A stretch of 64,000 nucleotides of DNA from Staphylococcus sp. MI 10-1553 (GCF_010365305.1 NZ_CP048279.1:1364001-1428000), one strand, 5' to 3'. Positions 51,090-62,023 are shown, counted from the first letter of the stretch. A program made the numbers and translations. The notes: generated by a model from the letters alone, not told the origin.

Positions 51090-53027
51090 ATGGCAGAAAT
51101 TAAAGTGCAGTTCCCAGATGGTAATGAAAAAGCATTTGAAAAGGGCACGACAACAGAAGAAATTGCGCAATCTATTAGTCCAGGATTGCGAAAAAAAGCC
51201 GTTGCAGGTAAATTCAATCAACAATTGGTCGACTTGACACGTCCTTTAGAAGAAGATGGCGCAATTGAAATTATTACGCCTGGCAGTGATGAAGCGTTAG
51301 AAGTGTTGAGACATTCAACAGCGCATTTAATGGCACAAGCATTAAAACGTTTGTATGGTGATGTGCATTTTGGTGTCGGTCCAGTGATTGATGGTGGTTT
51401 CTACTATGACTTCGATATGGAAGAAAAGGTTTCAAGTGATGATTTTGAAAAGATAGAAAAGACAATGAAACAAATCATTGAAGAAAATCATAAAGTCGAA
51501 CGTCAAGTCGTTTCAAGAGACGAAGCGAAGTCATTTTTTGCAAACGATCCATATAAATTGGAATTAATTGAGGCGATTCCAGAAGACGAACAAGTGACAT
51601 TGTACAGTCAAGGTGAATTTACTGATTTATGTCGTGGTGTACACGTCCCAAGTACTTCGAAAATTAAGGCGTTCAAATTGTTATCAACTGCTGGTGCGTA
51701 TTGGCGTGGCGACAGCAATAATAAAATGTTGCAACGTATTTACGGTACAGCATTTTTTGACAAGAAAGACTTAAAAGCACATCTTCAATTGTTAGAAGAG
51801 CGTAAAGAGCGTGATCACCGCCGTATCGGTAAAGAAATGGAATTATTTACAAACAATCAACTTGTTGGTGCTGGTTTACCTTTATGGTTACCAAATGGTG
51901 CGACAATTCGCCGTGAAATAGAACGTTATATTGTCGATAAAGAAATTAGCCTCGGTTATGATCATGTGTACACTCCAGTAATGGCTAATGTCGAATTGTA
52001 CAAAACTTCTGGTCATTGGGACCATTACCAAGAGGACATGTTCCCGCCAATGCAACTGGATGCGGACGAAGCGATGGTATTGAGACCGATGAACTGTCCG
52101 CACCATATGATGATTTATGCGAACAAACCACACTCATATCGTGAGTTACCAATTCGTATTGCAGAACTTGGTACAATGCACCGTTATGAAGCAAGTGGTG
52201 CTGTATCGGGTTTACAACGTGTGCGAGGTATGACTTTAAACGATGCGCATATTTTCGTACGACCAGACCAAATTAAAGAAGAGTTCAAACGCGTTGTTCA
52301 AATGATTTTGGATGTGTACGAGGACTTTGGCTTTGAAGATTACAAATTCCGTTTAAGTTATCGTGATAAAGCGGATAAAGAAAAATATTATGACGATGAC
52401 GATATGTGGAACACTGCTGAAGCGATGTTAAAAGAAGCGGTAGATGAAATGAATTTACCGTATGAAGAAGCCATTGGTGAAGCAGCGTTCTATGGCCCTA
52501 AATTAGACGTTCAAGTAAAAACAGCAATGGGTAAAGAAGAAACGTTGTCTACAGCACAACTTGACTTCTTATTACCGAAGAAGTTTGAACTCACATATAT
52601 TGGTAAAGATGGCGAACATCATCAACCTGTTGTAATTCACCGTGGTGTTGTTTCAACAATGGAACGTTTCGTTGCCTTTTTAACAGAAGAAACAAAAGGG
52701 GCATTCCCAACTTGGTTAGCACCACAACAAGTTGAAATTATTCCAGTTAATAACGATTTGCATTACGATTATGCACGACAAATCCATGACGAATTAAAAT
52801 CTCAAGGTGTGCGTGTGCATATTGATGATCGTAATGAAAAAATGGGTTATAAAATCCGTGAAGCACAAATGAAGAAAATTCCATATCAGCTTGTTGTCGG
52901 GGATAAAGAACTTGAAAACAGTGAAGTCAATGTCCGTCAATACGGTTCAAAAGACCAAAAAACAGTTGAAAAAGATACATTTATTTGGGACTTAGTTGAT
53001 GAAATTCGTTTGAAAAAACAAAGATAA
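51090..53027 (+). CDS. thrS: Threonyl-tRNA synthetase
   Basis: A 645-residue class II synthetase. The N-terminal TGS domain (about 1-63) is followed by the editing domain with [10 protein letters not shown] (about 72-81) and the catalytic domain, with zinc and active-site residues in RPMNCPHHM. The anticodon-binding domain lies at about 540-645. ATG 51090 is chosen because TGGAGG lies 6 bases upstream. Regulated by the T box in front of it. Confidence 0.98.
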   Translation: MAEIKVQFPDGNEKAFEKGTTTEEIAQSISPGLRKKAVAGKFNQQLVDLTRPLEEDGAIEIITPGSDEALEVLRHSTAHLMAQALKRLYGDVHFGVGPVIDGGFYYDFDMEEKVSSDDFEKIEKTMKQIIEENHKVERQVVSRDEAKSFFANDPYKLELIEAIPEDEQVTLYSQGEFTDLCRGVHVPSTSKIKAFKLLSTAGAYWRGDSNNKMLQRIYGTAFFDKKDLKAHLQLLEERKERDHRRIGKEMELFTNNQLVGAGLPLWLPNGATIRREIERYIVDKEISLGYDHVYTPVMANVELYKTSGHWDHYQEDMFPPMQLDADEAMVLRPMNCPHHMMIYANKPHSYRELPIRIAELGTMHRYEASGAVSGLQRVRGMTLNDAHIFVRPDQIKEEFKRVVQMILDVYEDFGFEDYKFRLSYRDKADKEKYYDDDDMWNTAEAMLKEAVDEMNLPYEEAIGEAAFYGPKLDVQVKTAMGKEETLSTAQLDFLLPKKFELTYIGKDGEHHQPVVIHRGVVSTMERFVAFLTEETKGAFPTWLAPQQVEIIPVNNDLHYDYARQIHDELKSQGVRVHIDDRNEKMGYKIREAQMKKIPYQLVVGDKELENSEVNVRQYGSKDQKTVEKDTFIWDLVDEIRLKKQR

Positions 53028-53030
53028 TGT

Positions 53031-53058
53031 TGATAGGTCCATGGCTATCATGTATAGT
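53031..53058 (+). promoter_or_regulatory. lysP promoter
   Basis: TTGATA and TATAGT with a 16-base spacer, starting 3 bases after the thrS stop and just upstream of the lysine riboswitch. Confidence 0.6.
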
Positions 53059-53091
53059 AATAAATGAAACAATTTATAATACGATTTGATT

Positions 53092-53265
53092 GAGTTAGAG
53101 GCGCAACTTTGATGAGTAGCGGTTGGGTTGTAGGATGGTACAAAGCCCCAACATGTGAAAGGTAAAGTTGCCGAAACGGAAATGGACCATCGCCATTTTT
53201 CGTTGGGCTAGTGTTCGAAAGGCACTAGACTGTCACAAATGTGATGTGCTACCGATTCATAAATA
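53092..53265 (+). promoter_or_regulatory. Lysine riboswitch (L box)
   Basis: The L-box landmarks occur in order: TTAGAGGCGCAAC at the 5' end, GATGAGTAG, GTGAAAGGTAAAGTTGCCGAAAC, a GGGCTAGTG/CACTAG stem, and GACTGTCAC. The downstream gene is a lysine permease. Lysine binding is expected to favour the terminator that follows. Confidence 0.88.
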
Positions 53266-53318
53266 ATGAGCAGGGGTGGCATCAACATAGATGTTATCAC
53301 TGCTTTTATTTTTTACTA
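53266..53318 (+). terminator. Riboswitch-controlled terminator
   Basis: AGCAG...GGCATC pairs with GATGTTATCACTGCT, then TTTATTTTTT. It forms the expression platform of the L box. Confidence 0.8.
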
Positions 53319-53394
53319 GGTTGGATGATTTAAAATTTAACTAGCTTCACACAATTTGTCTTAACCTCTAAGCAATTAGGAAAGGATTAAGAAA

Positions 53395-54903
53395 ATGAGT
53401 AATGAAAAAACGGAAAATCAACATGCAGTTCAACGCCATCTCAAAGACCGTCATATTTCGATGATTGCGATAGGTGGTGCGATTGGGACTGGACTGTTTA
53501 TGACATCTGGAGGCGCTATTCATGATGCGGGGCCTTTAGGTGCACTTTTAGGCTATGCGATTATCGGTGTTATGGTGTTCTTCTTAATGACATCACTAGG
53601 GGAAATGGCGACGTATTTACCTGTTACAGGCTCGTTTAGTACGTATGCCACACGTTTTGTCGATCCATCTTTAGGATTTGCTTTAGGATGGAACTATTGG
53701 TTTAACTGGGTCATTACAGTAGCGGCCGACGTTACGATTGCTGCTCAAGTCATCCAATATTGGGTGCCACTACAATTTTTACCTGCTTGGGCATGGAGTT
53801 GTATTTTCATGGTTATTATTTTTAGCCTTAATGCCTTGTCTGTCCAAGTATATGGTGAGAGCGAATATTGGTTTGCATTCATCAAAGTAGCGACGGTTAT
53901 TGTCTTTATTGTTGTAGGTTTACTGACAATTTTAGGGATTATGGGCGGTCAAGCAGTGGGCTTTGATACATTTACGACTGGAGATGCACCGATATTAGGT
54001 GACGGTTTTGGTGGTAGCTTGCTTGTTGTGTTCGGTGTGTTCTTAGTCGCTGGGTTCTCTTTCCAAGGTACTGAGTTAGTCGGGATTACTGCAGGTGAGT
54101 CTGAAAATCCTCAGCGTGCCGTACCGAAAGCGATTAAGCAAGTGTTTTGGAGAATTTTACTCTTTTACATTTTAGCTATCTTTATTATCGGGATGCTCAT
54201 TCCTTACAACTCTTCTGCCTTAATGGGTGGTGGTGATGATATTGCAACTTCTCCATTTACACTCGTCTTTAAAAATGCAGGACTCGCGTTTGCTGCCTCA
54301 TTTATGAATGCCGTGATTTTAACATCTGTATTATCGGCTGGTAACTCTGGTATGTATGCAAGCACACGGATGTTGTATTCGATGGGTAAAGACGGTCTCG
54401 CATCTAAAGCGTTTAGCCGTACAAATAAAAACGGTACACCGATATTGTCGATGCTATCTACTGCAGTAATCGTTGTGTTTATTTTTGTATTGCAACATGT
54501 AAGTGGCGATGCGTACGAATATATTGTTGCAGCGAGCGGTCTTACAGGTTTTATCGCATGGGTAGGTATTGCTGTCAGTCATTATCGCTTCCGAAAAGCG
54601 TTTGCTGCACAAAATTACGATGTCTATAAATTAAAGTATCAAGCGAAGTGGTTCCCATTTGGTCCGATTCTCGCTGCTGTACTTTGTATTATTGTCATTA
54701 TCGGACAAGATGTTGATTTTATTCAAACTGGTGATTTTGATATAAATCGATTTTTAATTACTTACATGGGGATTCCAGTATTTTTAGCGTTCTTTATCTA
54801 TCATAAAGTCCGCTATAAAACGAAAATGATTCCATTAAAAGACGTCAACTTAGATCCGAATGTGGAAACAGTTGAAAAAAACTTTCAAAAAAACATTGAC
54901 TAA
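53395..54903 (+). CDS. lysP: Lysine-specific permease
   Basis: A 502-residue APC-family permease with about 12 transmembrane helices. The first helix starts with the substrate-binding loop IGGAIGTGLFM (about residues 27-37), and an EMATYLPVTGSFSTY segment lies in helix 2-3. It is closest in type to LysP, and the lysine riboswitch upstream supports lysine as substrate. AGGAAAGGA precedes ATG 53395. The stop codon overlaps the -35 box of the next promoter. Confidence 0.93.
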   Translation: MSNEKTENQHAVQRHLKDRHISMIAIGGAIGTGLFMTSGGAIHDAGPLGALLGYAIIGVMVFFLMTSLGEMATYLPVTGSFSTYATRFVDPSLGFALGWNYWFNWVITVAADVTIAAQVIQYWVPLQFLPAWAWSCIFMVIIFSLNALSVQVYGESEYWFAFIKVATVIVFIVVGLLTILGIMGGQAVGFDTFTTGDAPILGDGFGGSLLVVFGVFLVAGFSFQGTELVGITAGESENPQRAVPKAIKQVFWRILLFYILAIFIIGMLIPYNSSALMGGGDDIATSPFTLVFKNAGLAFAASFMNAVILTSVLSAGNSGMYASTRMLYSMGKDGLASKAFSRTNKNGTPILSMLSTAVIVVFIFVLQHVSGDAYEYIVAASGLTGFIAWVGIAVSHYRFRKAFAAQNYDVYKLKYQAKWFPFGPILAAVLCIIVIIGQDVDFIQTGDFDINRFLITYMGIPVFLAFFIYHKVRYKTKMIPLKDVNLDPNVETVEKNFQKNID

Positions 54904-54924
54904 TATACACTGAGTTGGTATGAT
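54896..54924 (+). promoter_or_regulatory. infC operon promoter
   Basis: TTGACT and TATGAT with a 17-base spacer. The -35 overlaps the last codon and stop of lysP. Confidence 0.75.
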
Positions 54925-54939
54925 TGTATCTGTTGAATA

Positions 54940-55075
54940 CGAAACGGACCAAGTAGAAGCATCCCGCTTCTCACCTGTAGCGACGCAGCAAGCTGTTGGC
55001 AGGTTAACGATTAAACATGTAGTGTATGTTCATGTTGACGTGAGAAGCGGGGGTTAAATACCCTCGCTTTTTTTC
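54940..55075 (+). promoter_or_regulatory. L20 leader controlling infC-rpmI-rplT
   Basis: CCCGCTTCTCAC (54963-54974) is exactly complementary to GTGAGAAGCGGG (55040-55051). That helix competes with a terminator, AGCGGGGGT/ACCCTCGCT (55046-55068) plus T run. This antiterminator/terminator switch upstream of infC is the L20-dependent autoregulatory leader of Bacillus and Staphylococcus. Confidence 0.88.
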
Positions 55076-55114
55076 GTACTTGGACCATTCGTAAACTTTT
55101 TGGAGGTGTCAACC

Positions 55115-55633
55115 ATAGCTAAAGATCAAACGCAAGTTAACGAAAAGATTCGCGCAAAAGAATTACGTGTCATCGGACAGAATGGTGACCAAATCGGATT
55201 GAAATCTAAAAATGAAGCATTGGAAATGGCAGAACGACTTGGTTTGGATGTAGTCGTTGTTGCGCCAAATGCTAAACCGCCTGTTGCTCGTATTATGGAT
55301 TACGGTAAATACAAATTCGAGCAACAGAAAAAAGAAAAAGAAATGAAGAAGAAACAAAAAATCATCAACGTTAAAGAAATCCGTTTAAGCCCAACAATTG
55401 AAGAACACGACTTCAATACTAAGCTTAAAAACGGACGCAAGTTCTTAACGAAAGGTGACAAAGTTAAAGTTTCAATTCGTTTCAGAGGGCGTGCGATTAC
55501 GCATAAAGAAATTGGACAACGCGTGTTAGAGCGATATGCTGAAGCGTGTCAAGACCTTGCAACAATCGAGCAAAAGCCGAAAATGGAAGGTCGCCAAATG
55601 TTCCTTATGTTAGCCCCAATTAATGAAAAATAA
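55115..55633 (+). CDS. infC: Translation initiation factor IF-3
   Basis: A 172-residue IF-3 that checks initiator tRNA and start codons on the 30S subunit. The N-terminal domain reaches about residue 80, with a Lys-rich linker ([13 protein letters not shown]), then the C-terminal domain with [10 protein letters not shown] and KVSIRFRGR. No ATG is available. A GTG at 55106 lies inside the SD (GGAGGTG), so I place the start at the AUA codon at 55115, 8 bases after GGAGG. Non-canonical starts on infC are known from other bacteria and let IF-3 limit its own synthesis. If GTG 55106 is used, the product has three more residues. Confidence 0.9.
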   Translation: MAKDQTQVNEKIRAKELRVIGQNGDQIGLKSKNEALEMAERLGLDVVVVAPNAKPPVARIMDYGKYKFEQQKKEKEMKKKQKIINVKEIRLSPTIEEHDFNTKLKNGRKFLTKGDKVKVSIRFRGRAITHKEIGQRVLERYAEACQDLATIEQKPKMEGRQMFLMLAPINEK

Positions 55634-55658
55634 AAAGTGATAATAGGAGGAAAACATC

Positions 55659-55859
55659 ATGCCTAAAATGAAAACCCACCGCGGAGCTGCGAAACGTGTA
55701 AAAAGAACTGGATCTGGTCAACTCAAACGTTCTAGAGCCTACACTTCACACTTATTCGCTAACAAATCTACAAAGCAAAAGCGTCAATTACGTAAAGCTT
55801 CATTAGTATCAAAAAGTGATGCAAAACGCGTAAAACAATTATTAACATACGTTAAATAA
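55659..55859 (+). CDS. rpmI: 50S ribosomal protein L35
   Basis: A 66-residue very basic protein. The sequence [15 protein letters not shown] and the later [13 protein letters not shown] are typical of L35. AGGAGG precedes the ATG. Second gene of the L20-autoregulated operon. Confidence 0.98.
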   Translation: MPKMKTHRGAAKRVKRTGSGQLKRSRAYTSHLFANKSTKQKRQLRKASLVSKSDAKRVKQLLTYVK

Positions 55860-55933
55860 TCATTCTAAAGTACGAAAATATGTGAGAGGTATGACAGATG
55901 AGCATACCGTAGAGATAAAAGGAGGAGTTTATT

Positions 55934-56290
55934 ATGCCACGTGTTAAAGGTGGAACAGTAACAAGAGCGCGTCGTAAAAAGACAATCAAATTAGCTAAAG
56001 GTTACTTTGGTGCGAAAAGCACATTATATAAAGTTGCAAAACAACAAGTTATGAAATCAGGTCAATATGCATTCCGTGACCGTCGTCAAAGAAAACGTGA
56101 TTTCCGTAAATTATGGATTACACGTATCAATGCGGCTGCACGTCAACATGACATGAGTTATTCTCGTTTAATGAACGGTTTAAAACAAGCGGGTATTGAC
56201 ATTAACCGTAAAATGTTATCAGAAATCGCAATCTCAGATGAGAAAGCATTTGCTGAATTAGTAAACCAAGCGAAAGCAGCTTTAAAATAG
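55934..56290 (+). CDS. rplT: 50S ribosomal protein L20
   Basis: A 118-residue L20, which binds 23S rRNA early in assembly and also the operon leader to enforce termination. The long basic N-terminal helix ([16 protein letters not shown]) and the [13 protein letters not shown] segment are typical. AGGAGG precedes the ATG; a terminator follows. Confidence 0.98.
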   Translation: MPRVKGGTVTRARRKKTIKLAKGYFGAKSTLYKVAKQQVMKSGQYAFRDRRQRKRDFRKLWITRINAAARQHDMSYSRLMNGLKQAGIDINRKMLSEIAISDEKAFAELVNQAKAALK

Positions 56291-56295
56291 TAGAG

Positions 56296-56333
56296 AAAGA
56301 GTTGGGGTCTATTGTGACGTACCAACTCTTTTT
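56296..56333 (+). terminator. infC operon terminator
   Basis: AAAGAGTTGG pairs with CCAACTCTTTTT. Confidence 0.9.
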
Positions 56334-56399
56334 CATTATGACTTTACCATCATTCATTTCTTTTGTTACGATATAAAAAACGAATAAAAGGAGCTCACA

Positions 56400-57011
56400 A
56401 TGTCAAAATTTGATGAACAAATTACTGTAGTCCCACGCCGTCTACTATTTGAAGAAGAGGCGCTCGCATTTAATGGATTTTTAGATCAATCTGAAGAGAA
56501 CGGTCAAAAAATTTATGAAAAGCTCTCTCAATATGAAGTGAAAAGACGCGGTGATATGGAAGAAGATCCAAGTTTTAAACAATTGATTAGTTATTGTTTA
56601 ATTGAAAATGAGCATGATGAAGTACTTGTCTATGAACGATTATCAGGTGGCGGAGAGGCACGACTTCACGGCAACGCATCTATCGGTGTAGGCGGACATA
56701 TGAATGATGTTCCCGAAGCGCACCATATTGATGAAGTGATTAAAACAAATGCAAGTCGAGAACTTGAAGAGGAAATTGGTGTTAAAATTAACGATCAAAC
56801 ACCGCTTGAATTCCTTGGCTTTATTAATGACGATAATAATGAAGTCGGTCAAGTTCATATCGGTGTAGTGTTTAAAGTAAAGGTTAAACAACAAGATGTC
56901 GAAGTGCGTGAAACGGATACTTTAAAGATTCAGTGGCAGCCATTAAGCCAAATTAACGATACAAGCGCATTCGAATCGTGGAGCGCGTTAATATTAGAGC
57001 AGTTGAAATAG
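56400..57011 (+). CDS. Nudix hydrolase-like protein
   Basis: A 203-residue protein with a Nudix fold. The second half of the Nudix box, SRELEEEIGV, is intact, with an acidic residue seven positions before it. However, the loop between the leading GGH Gly and that Glu is longer than in the standard box, by about seven residues. The N-terminal 60 residues or so are an extension without a recognised domain. The substrate is unknown; family members cleave nucleoside diphosphates linked to other moieties. AAAGGAG precedes ATG 56400. The gene runs into the next one, with the following start within 10 bases of its stop. Confidence 0.8.
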   Translation: MSKFDEQITVVPRRLLFEEEALAFNGFLDQSEENGQKIYEKLSQYEVKRRGDMEEDPSFKQLISYCLIENEHDEVLVYERLSGGGEARLHGNASIGVGGHMNDVPEAHHIDEVIKTNASRELEEEIGVKINDQTPLEFLGFINDDNNEVGQVHIGVVFKVKVKQQDVEVRETDTLKIQWQPLSQINDTSAFESWSALILEQLK

Positions 57012-57020
57012 GTGAATGAA

Positions 57021-57944
57021 ATGTCTGATATCATTCCATTTCCTAAACTTAAAGAAAAGTTAATACATGATATTACAGAGGCATTCGACAAGGAACGTTA
57101 TGATCACGCTTATGATTATTTCATTGCGTATGAACGTCACTTTGAATTGACTTCTGAACTTGCGATATTAAAATGTGATATATTGTGGCAACTCGGTGCT
57201 TATCTTGAATTAAAAGAAGAGGCGAACATTTTAATGATGCAAGGTTTTCCGCCATATGATACATTCATCGTGTATTACATTAAAAGTTTATATGCTTTAG
57301 AACAATATAAAGCGACAGTTGAAATGGTGGAACAGGTGCTTGATGAAGTCGATGCACATGAAACACGTATGACGTTATTACCTATTAAAAATCAAGCACA
57401 ATCCAAACTCGACGAACGGCAAGATTATATGTTGCACCGATTACAACGCTTTACCGAGTTGAGTCATTATGATCAAACGCAATTAGTGCTGACATTAATT
57501 GACGATCGTGTCTATCAGTTCGGTGAAACGATTGCTTATTTGTTAGTTCACGACCCTATCGTTTCAAGTGTTCAAAGTTTGATGCTGGAATATTTACGTT
57601 TTGCTGGATACAATCAGCGTCTTACCGTAGAGAAAGATTTTCGTCAAATTCAAGTGATACCTGCTGAACTTGTAGGTATTGAACAAACTGTCTTTAAAGA
57701 TCAATTGTTGCCTGCAGTGATTGATGTTTTAGAAGTGGAGATGCCGTCACTTGTACAAGAAGCCTATATTTTACTTAATACAAATAATATTGCGCTGTAT
57801 CCTGTAAATATAACAGACTATGGTACTGTAGAGATGTGGCGTGATGCATACGTTGCATATTTGCATCAATTAATGGGTAAGGAAGTCAATGTGGATTCAT
57901 TACACATAGAGATATTTAGACTCATAAAATCGTTAAATACATAG
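57021..57944 (+). CDS. TPR-like helical protein of unknown function
   Basis: A 307-residue all-helical protein, conserved at this site before tig in staphylococci as far as I recall. Paired helices of about 34 residues (for example LAILKCDILWQLGAYLELKE and FIVYYIKSLYALEQYKATVE) suggest degenerate TPR repeats in the first half. No catalytic motif or membrane segment is visible. ATG 57021 is placed by AGGTGA 5 bases upstream, which overlaps the end of the Nudix gene, so the pair is translationally coupled. The function is unknown. Confidence 0.8.
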   Translation: MSDIIPFPKLKEKLIHDITEAFDKERYDHAYDYFIAYERHFELTSELAILKCDILWQLGAYLELKEEANILMMQGFPPYDTFIVYYIKSLYALEQYKATVEMVEQVLDEVDAHETRMTLLPIKNQAQSKLDERQDYMLHRLQRFTELSHYDQTQLVLTLIDDRVYQFGETIAYLLVHDPIVSSVQSLMLEYLRFAGYNQRLTVEKDFRQIQVIPAELVGIEQTVFKDQLLPAVIDVLEVEMPSLVQEAYILLNTNNIALYPVNITDYGTVEMWRDAYVAYLHQLMGKEVNVDSLHIEIFRLIKSLNT

Positions 57945-58031
57945 GTCTCGTTATTTCAAACAAGGTCAACCTATGTTATAATAAAGAAGTTGAAAAATTT
58001 TAAAAATGATAAATCATGGAGGTTTTTATAC

Positions 58032-59348
58032 ATGACAGCAACTTGGGAAAAAAAAGAAGGTAACGAAGGATTATTACAAGTATCCGTACCTGCAGAAGAA
58101 GTAGATAAAGCGTTAGATCAAGCTTTCAAAAAAGTAGTAAAACAACTTAACGTACCTGGTTTCCGTAAAGGGAAAGTACCTCGTCAAATTTTCGAACAAC
58201 GTTTTGGCGTAGAAGCTTTATATCAAGATGCAGTAGACATCTTATTACCAAAAGCATACAGTGAAGCTGTACAAGAAACTGGTATTAATCCAGTTGATCA
58301 ACCTGAAATCGAAGTAACACAAATCGAAAAAGGTCAACCACTTACTTTTGATGCAACTGTAATCGTTGAACCTGAAGTACAATTAGGTGACTACAAAGGT
58401 TTAGAAATCGAAAAACAAGACACTGAAGTCACTGAAGAAGAATTCAACAAAGCAGTAGAACAACGTCTTGACGCTATGACTGATATGGTTGTTAAAGAAG
58501 ACGGTCAAGTTGAAGAAGGCGACACAGTTAATTTAGACTTCGATGGCTATGTAGATGGTGAGCAATTCGAAGGGGGTCAAGCTGAAGGATATGACTTGGA
58601 AATCGGTTCAGGTATGTTCATCCCAGGTTTCGAAGAGCAACTTGTTGGCTTAAAAGTTGGGGAAGAAAAAGATGTTGAAGTGACATTCCCAGAAGAATAC
58701 CACGCAGAAGAATTAGCTGGAAAACCTGCTGTATTTAAAACAAAAATTAACGAAATCAAAGCTAAAGAAGTACCAGAATTAGACGATGAGCTTGCTAGTG
58801 AATTAGATTCTAATGCAAACAATGTAGAGGAATTCAAAGCAAACTTGCGTCAACAACTTGAAGAACAAAAGAAAACTGACGCTGAAAATGCGAAAAAAGA
58901 AGAAGCGATTACTTTAGCAACTGACAATGCGACAATCGATATTCCAGAAGCTATGGTACGTACAGAACAAGATCGCATGATGAGCGAATTTGCACAACGT
59001 ATCCAACAACAAGGTTTAGACTTAAACACTTACTTCCAAATTTCAGGTCAATCAGAAGATGATTTACGTGAACAAATGAAAGGTGATGCTGAGTTACGTG
59101 TGAAAACAAACTTAACATTAGCTGCAATTGCAGATGCAGAAAATATCGAAGTCACTGATGAAGATGTAGATAATGAGCTTGAAACAATGAGCGAGCAATT
59201 TAACATCTCTGTTGAAGATATTAAGAAAACACTTGGCAACACTGACCTTGTTAAAAACGATGTTCGTGTGAAAAAAGTGATTGACTTATTAGTAGAGGAA
59301 GCGAAATTAGTTAACAGTACTTCAGAAGACAACAAAGAAGAAGCATAA
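58032..59348 (+). CDS. tig: Trigger factor
   Basis: A 438-residue ribosome-bound chaperone and peptidyl-prolyl isomerase. The ribosome-binding signature GFRKGKVPR is near residues 43-51. The FKBP-like PPIase domain lies at about 150-245 with the [16 protein letters not shown] segment, followed by a helical C-terminal substrate domain. ATG 58032 follows TGGAGG at a usual distance. Next gene is clpX, as in many bacteria, but separated by 580 bases with two strong hairpins. Confidence 0.97.
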   Translation: MTATWEKKEGNEGLLQVSVPAEEVDKALDQAFKKVVKQLNVPGFRKGKVPRQIFEQRFGVEALYQDAVDILLPKAYSEAVQETGINPVDQPEIEVTQIEKGQPLTFDATVIVEPEVQLGDYKGLEIEKQDTEVTEEEFNKAVEQRLDAMTDMVVKEDGQVEEGDTVNLDFDGYVDGEQFEGGQAEGYDLEIGSGMFIPGFEEQLVGLKVGEEKDVEVTFPEEYHAEELAGKPAVFKTKINEIKAKEVPELDDELASELDSNANNVEEFKANLRQQLEEQKKTDAENAKKEEAITLATDNATIDIPEAMVRTEQDRMMSEFAQRIQQQGLDLNTYFQISGQSEDDLREQMKGDAELRVKTNLTLAAIADAENIEVTDEDVDNELETMSEQFNISVEDIKKTLGNTDLVKNDVRVKKVIDLLVEEAKLVNSTSEDNKEEA

Positions 59349-59928
59349 GCACGCATATCATATTGATGCGTCGTATTGAAAACTTTCATTACAAATTTGA
59401 ACGATAAAATTTAATGAAGGTTAAGCAGTGGGACCGCACATCAACTTCAAATGATGTGTGGTCCCACTACACAACTCTCAAAGAACCGTTTCGACAAAAT
59501 GTATTTTAATATGATGTGAAATCAACCGGGGTGGGTTGTTGTACTCAAATGATGACCATTTGATAACAACCGCACTCCGCTTAGTATTTATGACAACATC
59601 TTATCAAATGGCCACGTTAATGTATTTTTGCAAATGATTTGATTTTTATGTCGCTAGCACTTAGTATATTAACGGCAAGCTTGGGGAATTTCATTCAGCA
59701 AGTTTGAGCGTATCTTTTGTTGGATGAAGCGTTGGTATGAAACTTTATGAAGACACTACGAATTAAAATAGATGAGATACAGAAGTTGAGGATGACTTTT
59801 ACTGGAGCCATAATTTCACACATTTTTTGTGTTGAATTGTGCAAAATGCAAAAAACTTGAAATGGTCTATATTTGCGTAATAGAATGCTTTCTAGTATAG
59901 TCGTAAAAGAACAGGGGTGTAATAAAGT
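59349..59928 (+). other. tig-clpX intergenic region with two long hairpins
   Basis: Hairpin one at 59427-59468 has a 17-bp stem (AGTGGGACC outer arm, GGTCCCACT closing arm). Hairpin two at 59528-59578 stacks GGGTG/CACTCC, GTTGTT/AACAAC and CAAATG/CATTTG. Neither has a proper T tract. The remaining 350 bases up to clpX are AT-rich with no gene; the clpX promoter is presumably here but was not assigned. Confidence 0.6.
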
Positions 59929-61191
59929 ATGTTTAAATTCAATGATGATGAAGAAAACTTAAAATGTTCTTTCTGTGGTAAAGATCAGGACCAAGTTAAA
60001 AAATTGGTAGCAGGTAGCGGCGTTTATATTTGTAACGAATGTATTGAGCTATGTGCAGAAATCGTTGAAGAAGAATTAAATCAACAACAAGCAGAAGAAC
60101 TCACTGAATTACCAACACCAAAAGAAATTATGGATCAATTAAATAGCTATGTCATCGGTCAAGAAAAAGCGAAAAAATCATTGGCAGTAGCGGTTTATAA
60201 TCACTACAAACGCGTTCAACAACTTGGACCTAAAGATGATGACGTTGAATTACAAAAAAGTAACGTCGCTTTAATTGGGCCGACAGGTAGCGGTAAAACA
60301 TTACTCGCACAAACATTGGCACGCACGTTAAATGTACCATTCGCCATTGCGGATGCAACAAGCCTTACAGAAGCAGGTTATGTAGGTGAAGACGTTGAAA
60401 ACATTTTATTACGTTTAATCCAAGCTGCTGATTTTGATATTGATAAAGCAGAAAAAGGGATTATTTATGTCGATGAGATAGACAAAATTGCACGTAAATC
60501 AGAAAACACATCCATCACACGTGACGTTTCAGGTGAAGGGGTGCAACAAGCTTTGCTTAAAATTTTAGAAGGCACAATTGCAAGTGTACCGCCTCAAGGT
60601 GGACGTAAACACCCTAACCAAGAATTCATTCAAATCGATACAACGAATATTTTATTTATTCTTGGCGGTGCGTTTGACGGTATTAATGAAGTGATTAAAC
60701 GTCGTCTCGGTGAAAAAGTAATTGGGTTTGCGAGCAATGAAGCTTCTCATTTTGATGAAGCAAGTTTATTAGAGCAAATCCGTCCAGAAGACTTACAAAC
60801 TTATGGCTTAATTCCTGAGTTTATCGGACGTGTACCAATCGTTGCAAACCTTGAAACACTCGATGTTGAAGCGTTGAAAAACATTTTAACACAACCTAAA
60901 AATGCGTTGGTTAAACAGTACACTAAAATGCTTGAATTAGACGATGTTGCATTAGAATTCACTGATGAAGCATTAGCTGCAATTAGTGAAAAAGCAATCG
61001 AAAGAAAAACAGGAGCACGTGGTTTGCGCTCAATTATTGAGGAAGCATTGATCGATATTATGTATGATATTCCTTCTACAGAAAACGTCGCTAAAGTTGT
61101 CATTACAAAAGATACAATTGTAAATGAAACAGAGCCTGAACTCTACGACGCGGAAGGTAATCTTGTGAATACAACAAAAACATCTGCTTAA
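59929..61191 (+). CDS. clpX: ATP-dependent Clp protease ATP-binding subunit ClpX
   Basis: A 420-residue AAA+ unfoldase feeding ClpP. The N-terminal zinc-binding domain has two Cys pairs (CSFC and CNEC). Walker A is [10 protein letters not shown] at about 121-130, Walker B is [12 protein letters not shown], and the ClpP-docking IGF loop is VIGFAS near 264-269. A sensor-2 region [10 protein letters not shown] lies near the C-terminus. AGGGGTG precedes ATG 59929. A terminator follows. Confidence 0.98.
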   Translation: MFKFNDDEENLKCSFCGKDQDQVKKLVAGSGVYICNECIELCAEIVEEELNQQQAEELTELPTPKEIMDQLNSYVIGQEKAKKSLAVAVYNHYKRVQQLGPKDDDVELQKSNVALIGPTGSGKTLLAQTLARTLNVPFAIADATSLTEAGYVGEDVENILLRLIQAADFDIDKAEKGIIYVDEIDKIARKSENTSITRDVSGEGVQQALLKILEGTIASVPPQGGRKHPNQEFIQIDTTNILFILGGAFDGINEVIKRRLGEKVIGFASNEASHFDEASLLEQIRPEDLQTYGLIPEFIGRVPIVANLETLDVEALKNILTQPKNALVKQYTKMLELDDVALEFTDEALAAISEKAIERKTGARGLRSIIEEALIDIMYDIPSTENVAKVVITKDTIVNETEPELYDAEGNLVNTTKTSA

Positions 61192-61233
61192 AATCACGGT
61201 GCAGTTATCGAACGGATAAACACGCTTAATTTT

Positions 61234-61283
61234 AAAAGGCTGGGTTTCATAATCAGGTCAGATTATGACTCAGCCTTTTTTAT
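61234..61283 (+). terminator. clpX terminator
   Basis: AAAAGGCTG pairs with CAGCCTTTTTT, with inner CATAATC/GATTATG. Confidence 0.92.
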
Positions 61284-61426
61284 TTCGCTTTAATACTAAT
61301 AACAAATATGTAAAAATATAAATGATCATTATTTCGGTATAGAGAAGCCGACATTTGTTGAAAAACTTTGAGCAATTAAGGTAATCTAAAAAGAGTATGA
61401 TGATACATAAACGAGGTGTAAAACTG

Positions 61427-62023
61427 ATGAATATCAACCCAAACGAAGTAGACATTCTGATAAGTGCTGTTAAACCAGAGCAATATCCAGAGTTAGATTT
61501 GCCTGAAGTTGCATTAAGTGGTCGTTCAAATGTTGGGAAATCAACATTTATTAACAGTATGATAGGCCGGAAAAATATGGCGAGAACGTCTCAACAACCC
61601 GGTAAAACACAAACTTTAAACTTTTTTAATATCGATAACCAATTGATTTTTGTCGATGTTCCAGGTTATGGTTATGCGAAAGTAAGTAAAAAGCAACGTG
61701 AAGCTTTCGGTAAGATGATTGAAACTTATATCACAACACGAGAACCATTAAAACTCGTGATTCAATTAGTCGATTTACGTCATCCACCGACTGAAGATGA
61801 TGTGTTAATGTATGACTTTTTGAAGTATTACGACATTCCGACGTTAATTATCGCAACGAAAGAAGATAAAATCCCTAAAGGTAAAGTGCAAAAGCATATT
61901 AAAATCATAAAAGAGAAATTGGAATTAGAACCAGGCGATCAAATTATCAGTTACTCATCTATTGAGAAAAAGAAACAAGATCAAATCTGGGCTGCCATCA
62001 GTACGTTTATTGAGCAAGATTAA
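61427..62023 (+). CDS. engB: Ribosome biogenesis GTPase EngB/YsxC
   Basis: A 198-residue TrmE-Era-type GTPase required for 50S assembly. G1 is [10 protein letters not shown]2 lies in QPGKTQT, G3 is DVPGYGYAK and G4 is ATKEDK. ATG 61427 stands 8 bases after GAGGTG; two earlier ATGs have no such site. Confidence 0.96.
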   Translation: MNINPNEVDILISAVKPEQYPELDLPEVALSGRSNVGKSTFINSMIGRKNMARTSQQPGKTQTLNFFNIDNQLIFVDVPGYGYAKVSKKQREAFGKMIETYITTREPLKLVIQLVDLRHPPTEDDVLMYDFLKYYDIPTLIIATKEDKIPKGKVQKHIKIIKEKLELEPGDQIISYSSIEKKKQDQIWAAISTFIEQD

